Origin: an uncultured Dysgonomonas sp.
GTDB taxonomy: Bacteria; Bacteroidota; Bacteroidia; Bacteroidales; Dysgonomonadaceae
Length of the DNA stretch: 64,000 nt
Direction: 5' to 3'
Assembly (NCBI RefSeq): GCF_934668725.1
Contig: NZ_CAKUOF010000017.1
Coordinates: forward strand, 1 to 64,000
A program made the translations under genes and the position numbers. Every line of letters starts with the position of its first letter. Positions within the stretch are counted from its first letter, which is position 1. The notes under the pieces are model-generated. The model was not told where the DNA came from, searched no databases, and saw only the letters and a list, made by a program, of their open reading frames with translations. Shown in pieces: positions 45,767 to 54,600 of this stretch.

Positions 45767-47125
45767 TTATAATGAGAGTAAATGTCTAACCTTTTCCATA
45801 GGTTCATTTACAAAGTGATTTCTATTTTTTACTTTCTCAGGGAAACGTACATGATATTCAAATTCTTCACGGAAGTGGCGAATTGCAGCAGCTACAGGCC
45901 ATGCAGCAGCATCACCCAACGGACAAATCGTATTTCCTTCTATTTTGCTCTGAATATCCCACAGAAGATCAATATCCTCTTGGCGTCCATGACCATTTTC
46001 AATACGTTCAAGAATTTTTTCCATCCATCCAGTACCTTCACGACATGGTGAACATTGTCCGCAACTTTCGTGATGATAAAAGCGTGAAAAATTCCAAGTA
46101 TTACGTACTATACATGCTGAATCATTATAGACAATAAACCCTCCTGATCCCATAGATGATCCAGTGGTAAAACCACCGTCAGCTAAAGACTCATAAGTCA
46201 TTAAGCGGTCTTCTCCGTTTGCAGTCTTAAATATATAATTAGCAGGAAGAATAGGTACTGACGAACCTCCGGGAATGAATGCTTTTAAAGGGCGGTCATC
46301 AATCATACCACCTAAGTATTCATCAGAATTCATAAATTCGTCTACAGTCATACCCATTTCGATCTCATATACTCCCGGATTTTTGATGTGTCCCGAAGCC
46401 GAAATCAATTTAGTTCCTGTCGATTTCCCTAAACCTATCTTTGCGTATTCATCTCCTCCATTGTTCACAATCCACGATACTGCAGAAATAGACTCTACAT
46501 TATTTACAACAGTAGGCTCTGCCCATAATCCACTTACGGCGGGGAATGGAGGTTTGATACGAGGGTTACCTCTTTTTCCTTCTAATGATTCAATCAGAGC
46601 AGTTTCTTCTCCGCAAATATATGCCCCTGCACCACAGTGTACATATAGATCAAGATTGTAACCTGTTCCCAATATATTTTTACCTAACCAACCATTGGCA
46701 TAGGCTTCTTTTATAGCTTTTTCTAGAATCTTGAATACCCACATATATTCACCACGAATGTAGATATATGACAGATTAGCTTCCAATGCAAAACTTGATA
46801 TAATAGCTCCCTCAATCAATAAGTGAGGGATGTACTCCATCAAGAAACGATCTTTAAAAGTTCCGGGTTCCGACTCATCGGCATTTACGACCAAGTGGCG
46901 TGGTTTACCGGATCTCTTATCTATAAAACTCCACTTAAGCCCCATAGGAAATCCTGCTCCACCACGTCCTCTGATACCCGAAGTTTTAACATGTTCTACG
47001 ATTTCATCAGGAGTCATTGTTTTAATAGCCTTTTCTACAGCTCTGTATCCTCCGTTTTTGCGATAAACTTCGTAATCCTTTATTCCGGGAATATCTATGT
47101 TCTCAAATAATATCTTTCTAGCCAT
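45767..47125 (-). CDS. nuoF: NADH-quinone oxidoreductase subunit F
   Basis: NuoF binds NADH and FMN and starts electron transfer. The 452-residue product has the NADH/FMN motif GRGGAGFPMGLKW, AYICGEETALIESLEGKRGNPRIKPP and the [4Fe-4S] motif SCGQCSPCREGTGW with a distal Cys (ICPLGDAAAWP). Length is normal. It lies 6 nt before nuoG and 6 nt after nuoE. Its presence indicates that this complex can oxidise NADH directly. Confidence 0.95.
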   Translation of the reverse strand: MARKILFENIDIPGIKDYEVYRKNGGYRAVEKAIKTMTPDEIVEHVKTSGIRGRGGAGFPMGLKWSFIDKRSGKPRHLVVNADESEPGTFKDRFLMEYIPHLLIEGAIISSFALEANLSYIYIRGEYMWVFKILEKAIKEAYANGWLGKNILGTGYNLDLYVHCGAGAYICGEETALIESLEGKRGNPRIKPPFPAVSGLWAEPTVVNNVESISAVSWIVNNGGDEYAKIGLGKSTGTKLISASGHIKNPGVYEIEMGMTVDEFMNSDEYLGGMIDDRPLKAFIPGGSSVPILPANYIFKTANGEDRLMTYESLADGGFTTGSSMGSGGFIVYNDSACIVRNTWNFSRFYHHESCGQCSPCREGTGWMEKILERIENGHGRQEDIDLLWDIQSKIEGNTICPLGDAAAWPVAAAIRHFREEFEYHVRFPEKVKNRNHFVNEPMEKVRHLLSL

Positions 47126-47131
47126 CGCAAA

Positions 47132-47656
47132 TCAATCTAGTTTTATTTTACCTTGTTTACAGTCTTCAACTAACGCATCGAACTTTTCTTCGGTTAGATG
47201 CTCGTGATAAAAATCACCTAATTGAAGCATAGGCCCATAACCACAGGCCCCTAAACACTCTACACCTACAACGCTAAACATACCATCATCGGTGGTTTCC
47301 CCCTCTTTAATACCTAACTTATTGCAGGCATAATCCAGCATATCTTCGCCTCCACGTATACTACAGCAGGATGTACGGCAAAATTCAAATGTATATTTAC
47401 CTCTTGGATGCTGATTAAACATCGTATAGAATGTTACCACTTCATATACTTCAATCGGTGTTACCTCCAGTATTTCAGCAACCTTATTCATCAAAGGAAC
47501 ACTTAACCAGTTCTCATGAGCATCTTGCACAGCATGGAGTACAGGCAGCATAGCTGATTTTTTCTTATCAGCCGGATAGTGACTGATTAACTCATTGATT
47601 CGAGTCATCAGCTCCTCTGTCATATTTATTTTTTGATTGTATTCTCTTTTTTCCAT
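47132..47656 (-). CDS. nuoE: NADH-quinone oxidoreductase subunit E
   Basis: NuoE is a thioredoxin-fold [2Fe-2S] subunit next to NuoF. The 174-residue product has VTFYTMFNQHPRGKYTFEFC and the cluster cysteines in FCRTSCCSIRG and VECLGACGYGPML. Its ATG overlaps the nuoD stop by one base, a sign of translational coupling. It lies 6 nt before nuoF. Confidence 0.94.
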   Translation of the reverse strand: MEKREYNQKINMTEELMTRINELISHYPADKKKSAMLPVLHAVQDAHENWLSVPLMNKVAEILEVTPIEVYEVVTFYTMFNQHPRGKYTFEFCRTSCCSIRGGEDMLDYACNKLGIKEGETTDDGMFSVVGVECLGACGYGPMLQLGDFYHEHLTEEKFDALVEDCKQGKIKLD

Positions 47657-48891
47657 TACGCGTCTAATTCTCCGGCAATAACATTTATACTTGACAATGT
47701 AGCCACTGCATCCGAAAGCATTCCTCCTTTAATCATCTCAGGGAATGCCTGATAATATATAAAACAAGGTCTGCGGAAATGCAAACGATATGGAGTACGC
47801 GAACCATCTGTAATTAAATACATACCCAATTCGCCATTGGCCCCCTCTACTGCGTGATACACTTCTGCTACCGGAACCGGAATTTCTCCCATTACAATTT
47901 TAAAGTGATTTATTAGAGCTTCCATACTTGTATACACTTCATCCTTAGGAGGAAGGTAATAATCAGGAACATCTGCATGATAATCTCCTTCGGGTAGGTT
48001 GTCTTTTGCTTGACGAATTATTTTCAAGCTTTCTTTGACCTCTGCACAACGTACACAGAAACGATCATAAGTATCACCCGATTGGCCAACCGGTACTATA
48101 AAATCGAAATCTTCATACGAACTATATGGTTTTGCTACACGCACATCATAATCAATACCGGTTGCCCTCAGATTTGGACCTGTAAAACCATAATTCATTG
48201 CCTTCTCAGCAGAGATAGACCCTACATTTACTGTACGATCCATAAATATACGGTTTCTCAGATAAGCTCTTTCGAGTTCGTCCCAAGCTTTAGGAAATCC
48301 TTCAAGGAATTCGTCCAGTTTTCGCCATGCAGCTTCGCTCCAATCTCTTTCAAAACCACCAATGCGTCCCATGTTTGTTGTTAAACGACCTCCACAAATC
48401 TCCTCATAGATTTCGTAAACTAACTCACGGTATTTCATTACGTATAAAAAGGGCGAATATGCACCTAAATCGACTCCCAAAATACCATTACATATCAAGT
48501 GATCGGTAATACGTGCCAATTCCATAACTATGACACGCATATATTGTGCCCGCTTAGGAACTTCTACCCCCAAAGCTTTCTCGACTGTCATCCACCAGCA
48601 CATATTATTGATCGGTGCAGAACAGTAGTTCATACGGTCTGTCAACGGGGTGATCTGATAGAATGCTCTATTTTCAGCAATTTTCTCAAAAGCTCTGTGT
48701 ATATAGCCTACAGTAGTATCGGCATCTAAAATACGCTCGCCATCCATAAGCAGTATATTCTGGAATACACCATGCGTAGAAGGATGCGTAGGTCCGAAAT
48801 TTAAAACCGATAGCTCGCGTCCATCTTCGGGAGTATGCTCTCTCAAGATTTTCGCAAAGCGATGTTCAGGGTGTAATAATAGGTCTGACAT
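47656..48891 (-). CDS. nuoD: NADH-quinone oxidoreductase subunit D
   Basis: NuoD is the 49-kDa-type subunit that lines the quinone site. The 411-residue product has FGPTHPSTHGVF near residue 32, RTVNVGSISAEKAMNYGFTGPNLRA and the C-terminal TLSSINVIAGELDA. It is separate from nuoC here, unlike the NuoCD fusion of many enterics and Bacteroides. It follows nuoC after a 98-nt gap. Confidence 0.95.
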   Translation of the reverse strand: MSDLLLHPEHRFAKILREHTPEDGRELSVLNFGPTHPSTHGVFQNILLMDGERILDADTTVGYIHRAFEKIAENRAFYQITPLTDRMNYCSAPINNMCWWMTVEKALGVEVPKRAQYMRVIVMELARITDHLICNGILGVDLGAYSPFLYVMKYRELVYEIYEEICGGRLTTNMGRIGGFERDWSEAAWRKLDEFLEGFPKAWDELERAYLRNRIFMDRTVNVGSISAEKAMNYGFTGPNLRATGIDYDVRVAKPYSSYEDFDFIVPVGQSGDTYDRFCVRCAEVKESLKIIRQAKDNLPEGDYHADVPDYYLPPKDEVYTSMEALINHFKIVMGEIPVPVAEVYHAVEGANGELGMYLITDGSRTPYRLHFRRPCFIYYQAFPEMIKGGMLSDAVATLSSINVIAGELDA

Positions 48892-48976
48892 TTTCAGTCT
48901 TTTACTTATATTATTTCTATTGCCATATCCGTTAACTATAACATTCTTTAGTGTATGGCACTAACCAAAGAAAAGG

Positions 48977-48991
48977 AAGGTCTAAAACCTT
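48977..48991. repeat. Stop-embedded micro-palindrome, nuoC-nuoD gap
   Basis: AAGGTCTAAAACCTT overlaps the nuoC stop codon: on the minus strand TAA is followed by GGTTTTAGACCTT. One internal mismatch. Confidence 0.65.
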
Positions 48992-49520
48992 ATTTGGGTT
49001 GATAGTTATTAGTTGTTCTACCAAAAAAACGGTCGTCCTTGTCACTACGTCCCGAATCCTCCATTGGATATTCTTTACGCATCGGAAACGATGTCATACC
49101 ATCATCATTCAAAATACGTTTTAGATTGGGATGGCCGACAAACTTAATACCATAGAAGTCATAAGTCTCTCTTTCCATCCAATTGGCCGCAGCAAAAATA
49201 TCGGTTATAGTATCAACCTCGACCTTTTCACCATTCAAAAAAGTTTTCACTCTGACTCGTACGTTATCCATCCAGTTATGCAACAGATATACAACTACAA
49301 ACTGAGATTCAATACCATTATCCGGATAATGCACACCACAAAGATCAGTCAAGAAGTTGAAACGTAAAATTTCGTTCTCTTTCATAAAACGAATTACATC
49401 TTTAATTCTAGAGGGAGTGGCTTCGAATGTTAGAATATCTTGTTCCATTCTGAAATTCAACACATCTGCTCCAAATCTTTCTATTATTTTATTTTGAATA
49501 TCGATAGTTTCCAATGACAT
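48990..49520 (-). CDS. nuoC: NADH-quinone oxidoreductase subunit C
   Basis: NuoC (30-kDa type) is a peripheral-arm subunit that packs against NuoD. The 176-residue product has the family signature WMERETYDFYGIKFVGHPNLKRILNDD and ends MRKEYPMED plus a short tail. It is a stand-alone subunit, not fused to NuoD. Micro-palindromes overlap its own stop codon and lie 19 nt upstream of its start. Confidence 0.92.
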   Translation of the reverse strand: MSLETIDIQNKIIERFGADVLNFRMEQDILTFEATPSRIKDVIRFMKENEILRFNFLTDLCGVHYPDNGIESQFVVVYLLHNWMDNVRVRVKTFLNGEKVEVDTITDIFAAANWMERETYDFYGIKFVGHPNLKRILNDDGMTSFPMRKEYPMEDSGRSDKDDRFFGRTTNNYQPK

Positions 49521-49539
49521 TATTATCCTATGTTATAAC

Positions 49540-49552
49540 AGGTCTCCGACCT
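49540..49552. repeat. Stop-embedded micro-palindrome, nuoB-nuoC gap
   Basis: AGGTCTCCGACCT has 5-bp arms. On the minus strand it begins in the nuoB stop codon (TAAGGTCGGAGACCT) and lies 19 nt before the nuoC ATG. Confidence 0.65.
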
Positions 49553-50103
49553 TATTCAAATTTATATGATTCTAAAAGCTCCTGATATTTTTCAGACCCT
49601 CTACGATGTACTGATTCGCTTTTCACAATTTCTTGTAACTGCATTACACCATCCAATATTTGCTCAGGACGAGGAGGACAACCTGGCACATATACGTCAA
49701 CAGGTATAATTTTATCAATACCCTGTAAAACTGAATATGTGTCAAAGATTCCGCCAGAAGAAGCACATGCTCCTACTGCAATAACCCATTTCGGTTCTGC
49801 CATTTGCTCATATACATGACGTAAAATGGGAGCCATCTTTTTAGAAATAGTCCCCATCACTAACAACATATCGGCTTGACGTGGAGAGAAGCTGTTACGC
49901 TCGGCTCCGAAACGCCCCATATCATAAGTAGATGCCATAGTTGCCATAAATTCGATACCACAACATGATGTTGCAAACGGCAAAGGCCACATCGAGTTAG
50001 CCCGAGCCAAACCAATTACATAATCAAATTTGGTTGCAAAAAAACCATTCCCGGTATACCCATCCGGTGCAGGTACTATATTTATTTTAGTTGATTCACT
50101 CAT
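49552..50103 (-). CDS. nuoB: NADH-quinone oxidoreductase subunit B
   Basis: NuoB holds the terminal [4Fe-4S] cluster N2 that reduces quinone. The 183-residue product has the adjacent cysteines in TSCCGIEFMA, the third in GACASSGGIF and the fourth in VPGCPPRPEQILDG, all four cluster ligands. It follows nuoA after an 86-nt gap with a 9-bp inverted repeat. Confidence 0.95.
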   Translation of the reverse strand: MSESTKINIVPAPDGYTGNGFFATKFDYVIGLARANSMWPLPFATSCCGIEFMATMASTYDMGRFGAERNSFSPRQADMLLVMGTISKKMAPILRHVYEQMAEPKWVIAVGACASSGGIFDTYSVLQGIDKIIPVDVYVPGCPPRPEQILDGVMQLQEIVKSESVHRRGSEKYQELLESYKFE

Positions 50104-50144
50104 GATTCATATTATTAAGTCAGAATAATAACTTTTGGATAATC

Positions 50145-50178
50145 TTACTTTAAGAAGCATTTACTCCAATTAAAGTAA
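50145..50178. repeat. Inverted repeat between nuoA and nuoB
   Basis: TTACTTTAA (50145-50153) is the exact reverse complement of TTAAAGTAA (50170-50178), with a 16-nt loop. No T-run follows in the nuo direction, so an intercistronic mRNA hairpin is more likely than a terminator. Confidence 0.5.
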
Positions 50179-50189
50179 TATATCAAATC

Positions 50190-50558
50190 TTATTTTTCCC
50201 ACTCCAAAGCTTTTCTTTTTACAATATAAAGATATCCCACTAAAAGAAGAGCTATAAAGCCTCCCATCTTTAACAAACCAGCAAGACCTATTGTTTTAAA
50301 ATTAACCGCCCAAGGATACATGAAAATAATTTCGATATCGAAAAGGACAAAAAGAATAGCCACTAAGAAATATTTTACAGCAAAAGGTGTACGTGCATCA
50401 CCTATTGAATCAATTCCACATTCAAAATTTTGATTCTTTTTAGATGATCGGTGCTTAGGGCCAAGGTAGTTTGACGCAAGTATTGTACCAAATACAAAAA
50501 TAACAGAAAATGCCACTTGCATCAGGATCGGCACAAAATCATATAGATTCGATTCCAT
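50190..50558 (-). CDS. nuoA: NADH-quinone oxidoreductase subunit A
   Basis: NuoA is a small membrane subunit near the quinone site. The 122-residue product has three hydrophobic helices and the family motifs NFECGIDSIGDARTPFAVKYFLVAILFVLFDIEIIF. It is the first gene of the nuo operon, and a -7 box (TATATTTG, minus strand) lies 49 nt upstream. Confidence 0.94.
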   Translation of the reverse strand: MESNLYDFVPILMQVAFSVIFVFGTILASNYLGPKHRSSKKNQNFECGIDSIGDARTPFAVKYFLVAILFVLFDIEIIFMYPWAVNFKTIGLAGLLKMGGFIALLLVGYLYIVKRKALEWEK

Positions 50559-50606
50559 AATTAGTTCTTTAGGATCTTAAAATGACAGATAGATACATTT
50601 CTCCTA

Positions 50607-50614
50607 CAAATATA
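50607..50614 (-). promoter_or_regulatory. Putative -7 box of the nuo operon
   Basis: Minus-strand TATATTTG matches TAnnTTTG 49 nt before the nuoA ATG. A TTTG lies only 13 nt further upstream, so the -33 box is uncertain. Confidence 0.5.
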
Positions 50615-50867
50615 AACCTTTTCCTTTCAAATATCATCTATTAGCTCATATATTTTATCAATATAACACACACTGGCACGCACAGAAAACAAAAAAACAC
50701 CATTTTGATAAGCACACCTTACAAATAATGAAATTATGTTTTTAAGAAGATTTATATTTGGATTGTGATAAATAATAAATATTATCTATTCGCTTAAAAA
50801 ATGCGTATCTGATAAAAAAGTATATCCAAACAGCATCTATTACATTAGAAATTATATCAAATTAAAT

Positions 50868-50916
50868 AATAAAATATAGAGGTTACCTAATATATTGGTA
50901 ACCTCTATATTTTATT
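50868..50916. terminator. Perfect 20-bp-stem terminator
   Basis: Two perfectly complementary 20-nt arms (starting AATAAAATATAGAGG and ending TCTATATTTTATT) with a 9-nt loop, flanked by A and T runs. It lies 14 nt after the stop of the outer-membrane barrel gene, so it ends the flotillin-ATPase operon. Confidence 0.88.
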
Positions 50917-50929
50917 ATTTTCATTTTTC

Positions 50930-51619
50930 TCAAAAAAAACGATATCCGATCGTAAAAAAGGCATTACGATTATGAATATCAACAGCTGCCTGAGAAATAT
51001 TACTCAAGCCATATTCATATCCTAAATTAAATGTGAATAATTTAAATTCAGCACCAATTCCACCAATTAAACCGACCTCAAAACGCTTCAGTAAATCATC
51101 AGAAAAGGTATTATCCCTGTATTGCTCCGAAAAGTGCTTAAATTCACCTGAAGGTGAATTTAAAAATCCATCAAATCTGCTAGTCGTTTTTCCTCCAATA
51201 CCATATGATAAATACCCCCCGACAGAAAAATTTACCTTAAAGTCATCCGTTACCCCAACCTTATAACCCACCATCAAGGGCAATTGGAGGTATACCATAT
51301 TCCAAGACGATTTTATAGTTCCATAATCGCCAAAAATACCATCTCCATTGATATCTCCTTCTGTTATCAGATCTGATTTAAATCCTTTTGAATTTATTTC
51401 TAATCCAGAACGTAAGAAAAAATCTTTTTGAAGATCGTATTCGGCAACAATCCCCAATTGATAACCAACTTTAGCATCAGTATCAATATATTCCATATCT
51501 ACATTAGATAAGTTCATACCAACCTTGCCTCCGAGTGAAAATTTCGCCTCCTGAGAATACATATTAGCAACTAAAAGTAAACTAGTTACCGTTAGAAAAA
51601 TCTTTTTGATAATGTTCAT
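50930..51619 (-). CDS. Outer-membrane beta-barrel protein at the end of the ATPase operon
   Basis: A 229-residue protein with a signal peptide ending NMYS-Q, followed by amphipathic beta-strands (GGKVGMNLSNVDM, YQLGIVAEYDL, FFLRSGLEINSKGF) and ending in FTIGYRFF, a typical barrel-closing strand. It resembles the PorT-like 'porin family' group. It starts 18 nt after the giant ATPase gene, so it is very likely in the same transcript, and a strong terminator follows. No functional motif; its tie to the ATPase/flotillin set is inferred from position only. Confidence 0.8.
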   Translation of the reverse strand: MNIIKKIFLTVTSLLLVANMYSQEAKFSLGGKVGMNLSNVDMEYIDTDAKVGYQLGIVAEYDLQKDFFLRSGLEINSKGFKSDLITEGDINGDGIFGDYGTIKSSWNMVYLQLPLMVGYKVGVTDDFKVNFSVGGYLSYGIGGKTTSRFDGFLNSPSGEFKHFSEQYRDNTFSDDLLKRFEVGLIGGIGAEFKLFTFNLGYEYGLSNISQAAVDIHNRNAFFTIGYRFF

Positions 51620-51637
51620 AGTATAACTGTTTAAGAT

Positions 51638-54600
51638 TTATAATTCAAGATTATTATTACCTGTGTATTTTAATACTTTCTTGATACCATCAAGATTATC
51701 ATTAAACTGAGCCAGTTGAGCTATAACTTGCCCGATTTCATTATCCTTACTTATTCCCGCTAATTTATTATTTTTATTAAACACTTCTTTAATGTGTTTC
51801 CATCTTTCGACTTCGGAAAAAGTAAGTTGCCCGGCAATTTCTTTCAACCTCAACAAATTCGCCTCACTGTCAGAAGTTAAGGTTTGTGCCTCGCTAATGT
51901 AATGAGATAGAATAAGCTCTTCAACCTCTTTCTGATTCATTAGTGGAACAATTTGGCAAACCATTTTATTCATATTCCGATACGAACCTTGTAATTTAAA
52001 AGGAGGTTCTAGACGATAGGCATCTTGTGTGGCTGCACTTGATATATAATTTTGATTTACTTTCAGTACGATATCCCTTACCGTTAAGCTACTTTTGGCG
52101 ACTGCGATGAAGTCATCGACATCTTGTTGTGTATAATTACCTTCCAGATCGGGCATATCCTCACTCCTACTCTCGATATGTTCAATTAAATTATAAAAAT
52201 CAGAGAAACTACGTCCGGCTATCTTTTGTAAATACGGATTCTCTATCACTGCATTTTCAAGTAAACTTAACTTAAATAAATGATCAGATGTACCTATCAC
52301 ATCTCCTAGATTATATACATCTGCACGATTAGCTAACATATCAGGGATCTGAAATTTATCGCCACTCTCGGTATAAGGATTACCCGCCATAATGACACAA
52401 AAACGCTTCCCTCTCAAATCATAAGTCTTACTTTCGCCTTCAAATATACCATCCATCTTACGCTGTCCATCAGCTAAAGATATAAACTTTTGTAAAAATT
52501 CTGAGCTGCAATGTTGTATATCGTCTAAATATAACATCACATTATCAGCCATTTCAAAGGCAAGGTTTATTTTCTTCAACTCCTCACGTGCCCCCGAGGT
52601 TTTCGCTTCTGCCGGATCAATAGATGTTATAGAATGCCCAATGGTTGGTCCATTTATTTTCACAAAATTCAACCCCATCGTTTTAGCTAAATACTCCATA
52701 AGGGTAGTTTTTCCGTATCCGGGAGGAGAAACAAGCAACAACATTCCCATCCGCGAAGTACGCTTATTTTCGCCTGCCCCCCCTAGCTGTTTAGCAAGAT
52801 TAGAACCGATCAAAGGTAGATATACTTCATTGATTAATTTATTTCTGACAAAAGAAGTCAAAACCTTAGGATTTAGCTCATGCACCTTTAATGTCTTTTT
52901 ATAATCAGAGACCAATCTTTCTTTTAGCTCAGAAAAACGATTGTATGCAGGTACATTATCAAGAGTAAAAGATCTCATTTTTCTAATAAACTCATGATAA
53001 TCTATCTCGTAATGACCATTCTCCATTATGGGATGGCTTCCTTTCAACTCATTAACATCTAAGATATCGGATGCAATCGTTAATGAATACGACTGGTTCT
53101 TCAACAACAACAGACAAGCTGTTTCCTCTACATACTTATTATACAGAGAATAATCATCAGACAATTCGACAAAAGATTTTAGCCAGTTCTGAACTAAATA
53201 GAATCTGTCTACAGGATTAAATGATTCATTACGAACATCTTCTTCAAAATTATTCGATAATTTATTTTTATCTAAATATTCGACAAAAAATTTCCTCAAA
53301 TTTTCAGATTGCTCGCTATAGCTTAAGGACATCGAATCTGAAAATTCTTCAAATAAATAATTGGCAACTTGCTTTTCGAAGCCGATAGGTACGGTAAAAT
53401 ATATATTCCACGATTTAAACAGACCTATAATCCGATCTATCACATATTGATAATTTGTTGAGCCGGGGAACGCCTTCAACACTATGTTAGCCGAAGTTAT
53501 TAGCTTTGACAGATGTTCTTTCTCCTCCGCTTTCATCATATACCAGAAAAGTTGTGCTGCAACCCTCAAGCGGGGAGGGTAAGCCAAAACTCCTAACTGA
53601 TAATGAACAGATTCCAAACAACGGAAAATATGTATAGCATCATAATCGTGTACTCCTTTTAAATACGATTCTGAATAGCTTTGTTCCACTCTTTTAGCTA
53701 TAAAATCATTCAGATCAAAATCTTTAGATTTCTGCCTCTCCAGAAATGCCAAATACGCCAAATACTCGGATCTATATACCTTCGAATTTTCGGAAACAAT
53801 TTCTTGCTCCCACAAATCTTTATGTTTATAGATTTCGTTATCTTTCAGCTCATAATAGAAGCTGGTTCCGGTCAAATGATAGAAAAGCCTATCCTCTTTA
53901 CGCACAACTGTCAAATCAAGCGATTGCCTGTTTACTGCAAACTTATAACTGCCTAATGATATTATATTTTCGCCATCAACAAACAGCTCGTTTTTGTCTT
54001 TTAGTATACGCAGCGAATCTTCTAGGGAGGTCTTTAGGCTGTTTTCCAGATTTTCAGCCTTTGAGACATCTCCAAGCTCTTTCAATTCTTCAATCAGTTT
54101 GTGGATTTTGTCGATCATCAGATCTGTAGAAAAGAATGCTTGTATTTCTTCTTTTGTTTTAAAAGATTGCGCTTTATTCTCTACATTCTTTAAAATGCGA
54201 AGACCGATTTGCTCCAATGCTGATGTTCGCTTATTTATCTGCTCAATCAATTGGGCTTTCTTCCCATCAAAAGCTTTTATCAGTTCATTCCTTTTATCTG
54301 AAATTTTAATAATAAACTCATCAAAATCGGCAAACTTACTTTCCAATTCTTCAACCTGTACGCTTACTTTAGTAAAATATTCGTCACATTTTTCCGGAGA
54401 AGTAGCCAAGTCCAGAAAGTTGACAATACTTTGCTCCAACAAAGTTAATTGGGCACGAAAATCAGCCACCGATTCTTTGTTCTTCAACGAATCGATCTGT
54501 CTTTTGAGTTGTGCCCGAACTTCATTCAGTGAAGAAAATATGACAGATATCTTTTCCACAATACGGGTAGCCTGTGTAGTATCATCAATCTTTAGGCTAT

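Larger units (their letters stand above)
50559..50929. other. Intergenic region between nuoA and the barrel gene
   Basis: Holds the nuo promoter at its left end and a perfect long-stem terminator at its right end. The centre (about 50640-50860) is AT-rich with no ORF, tRNA or repeat that I can identify. Confidence 0.65.
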
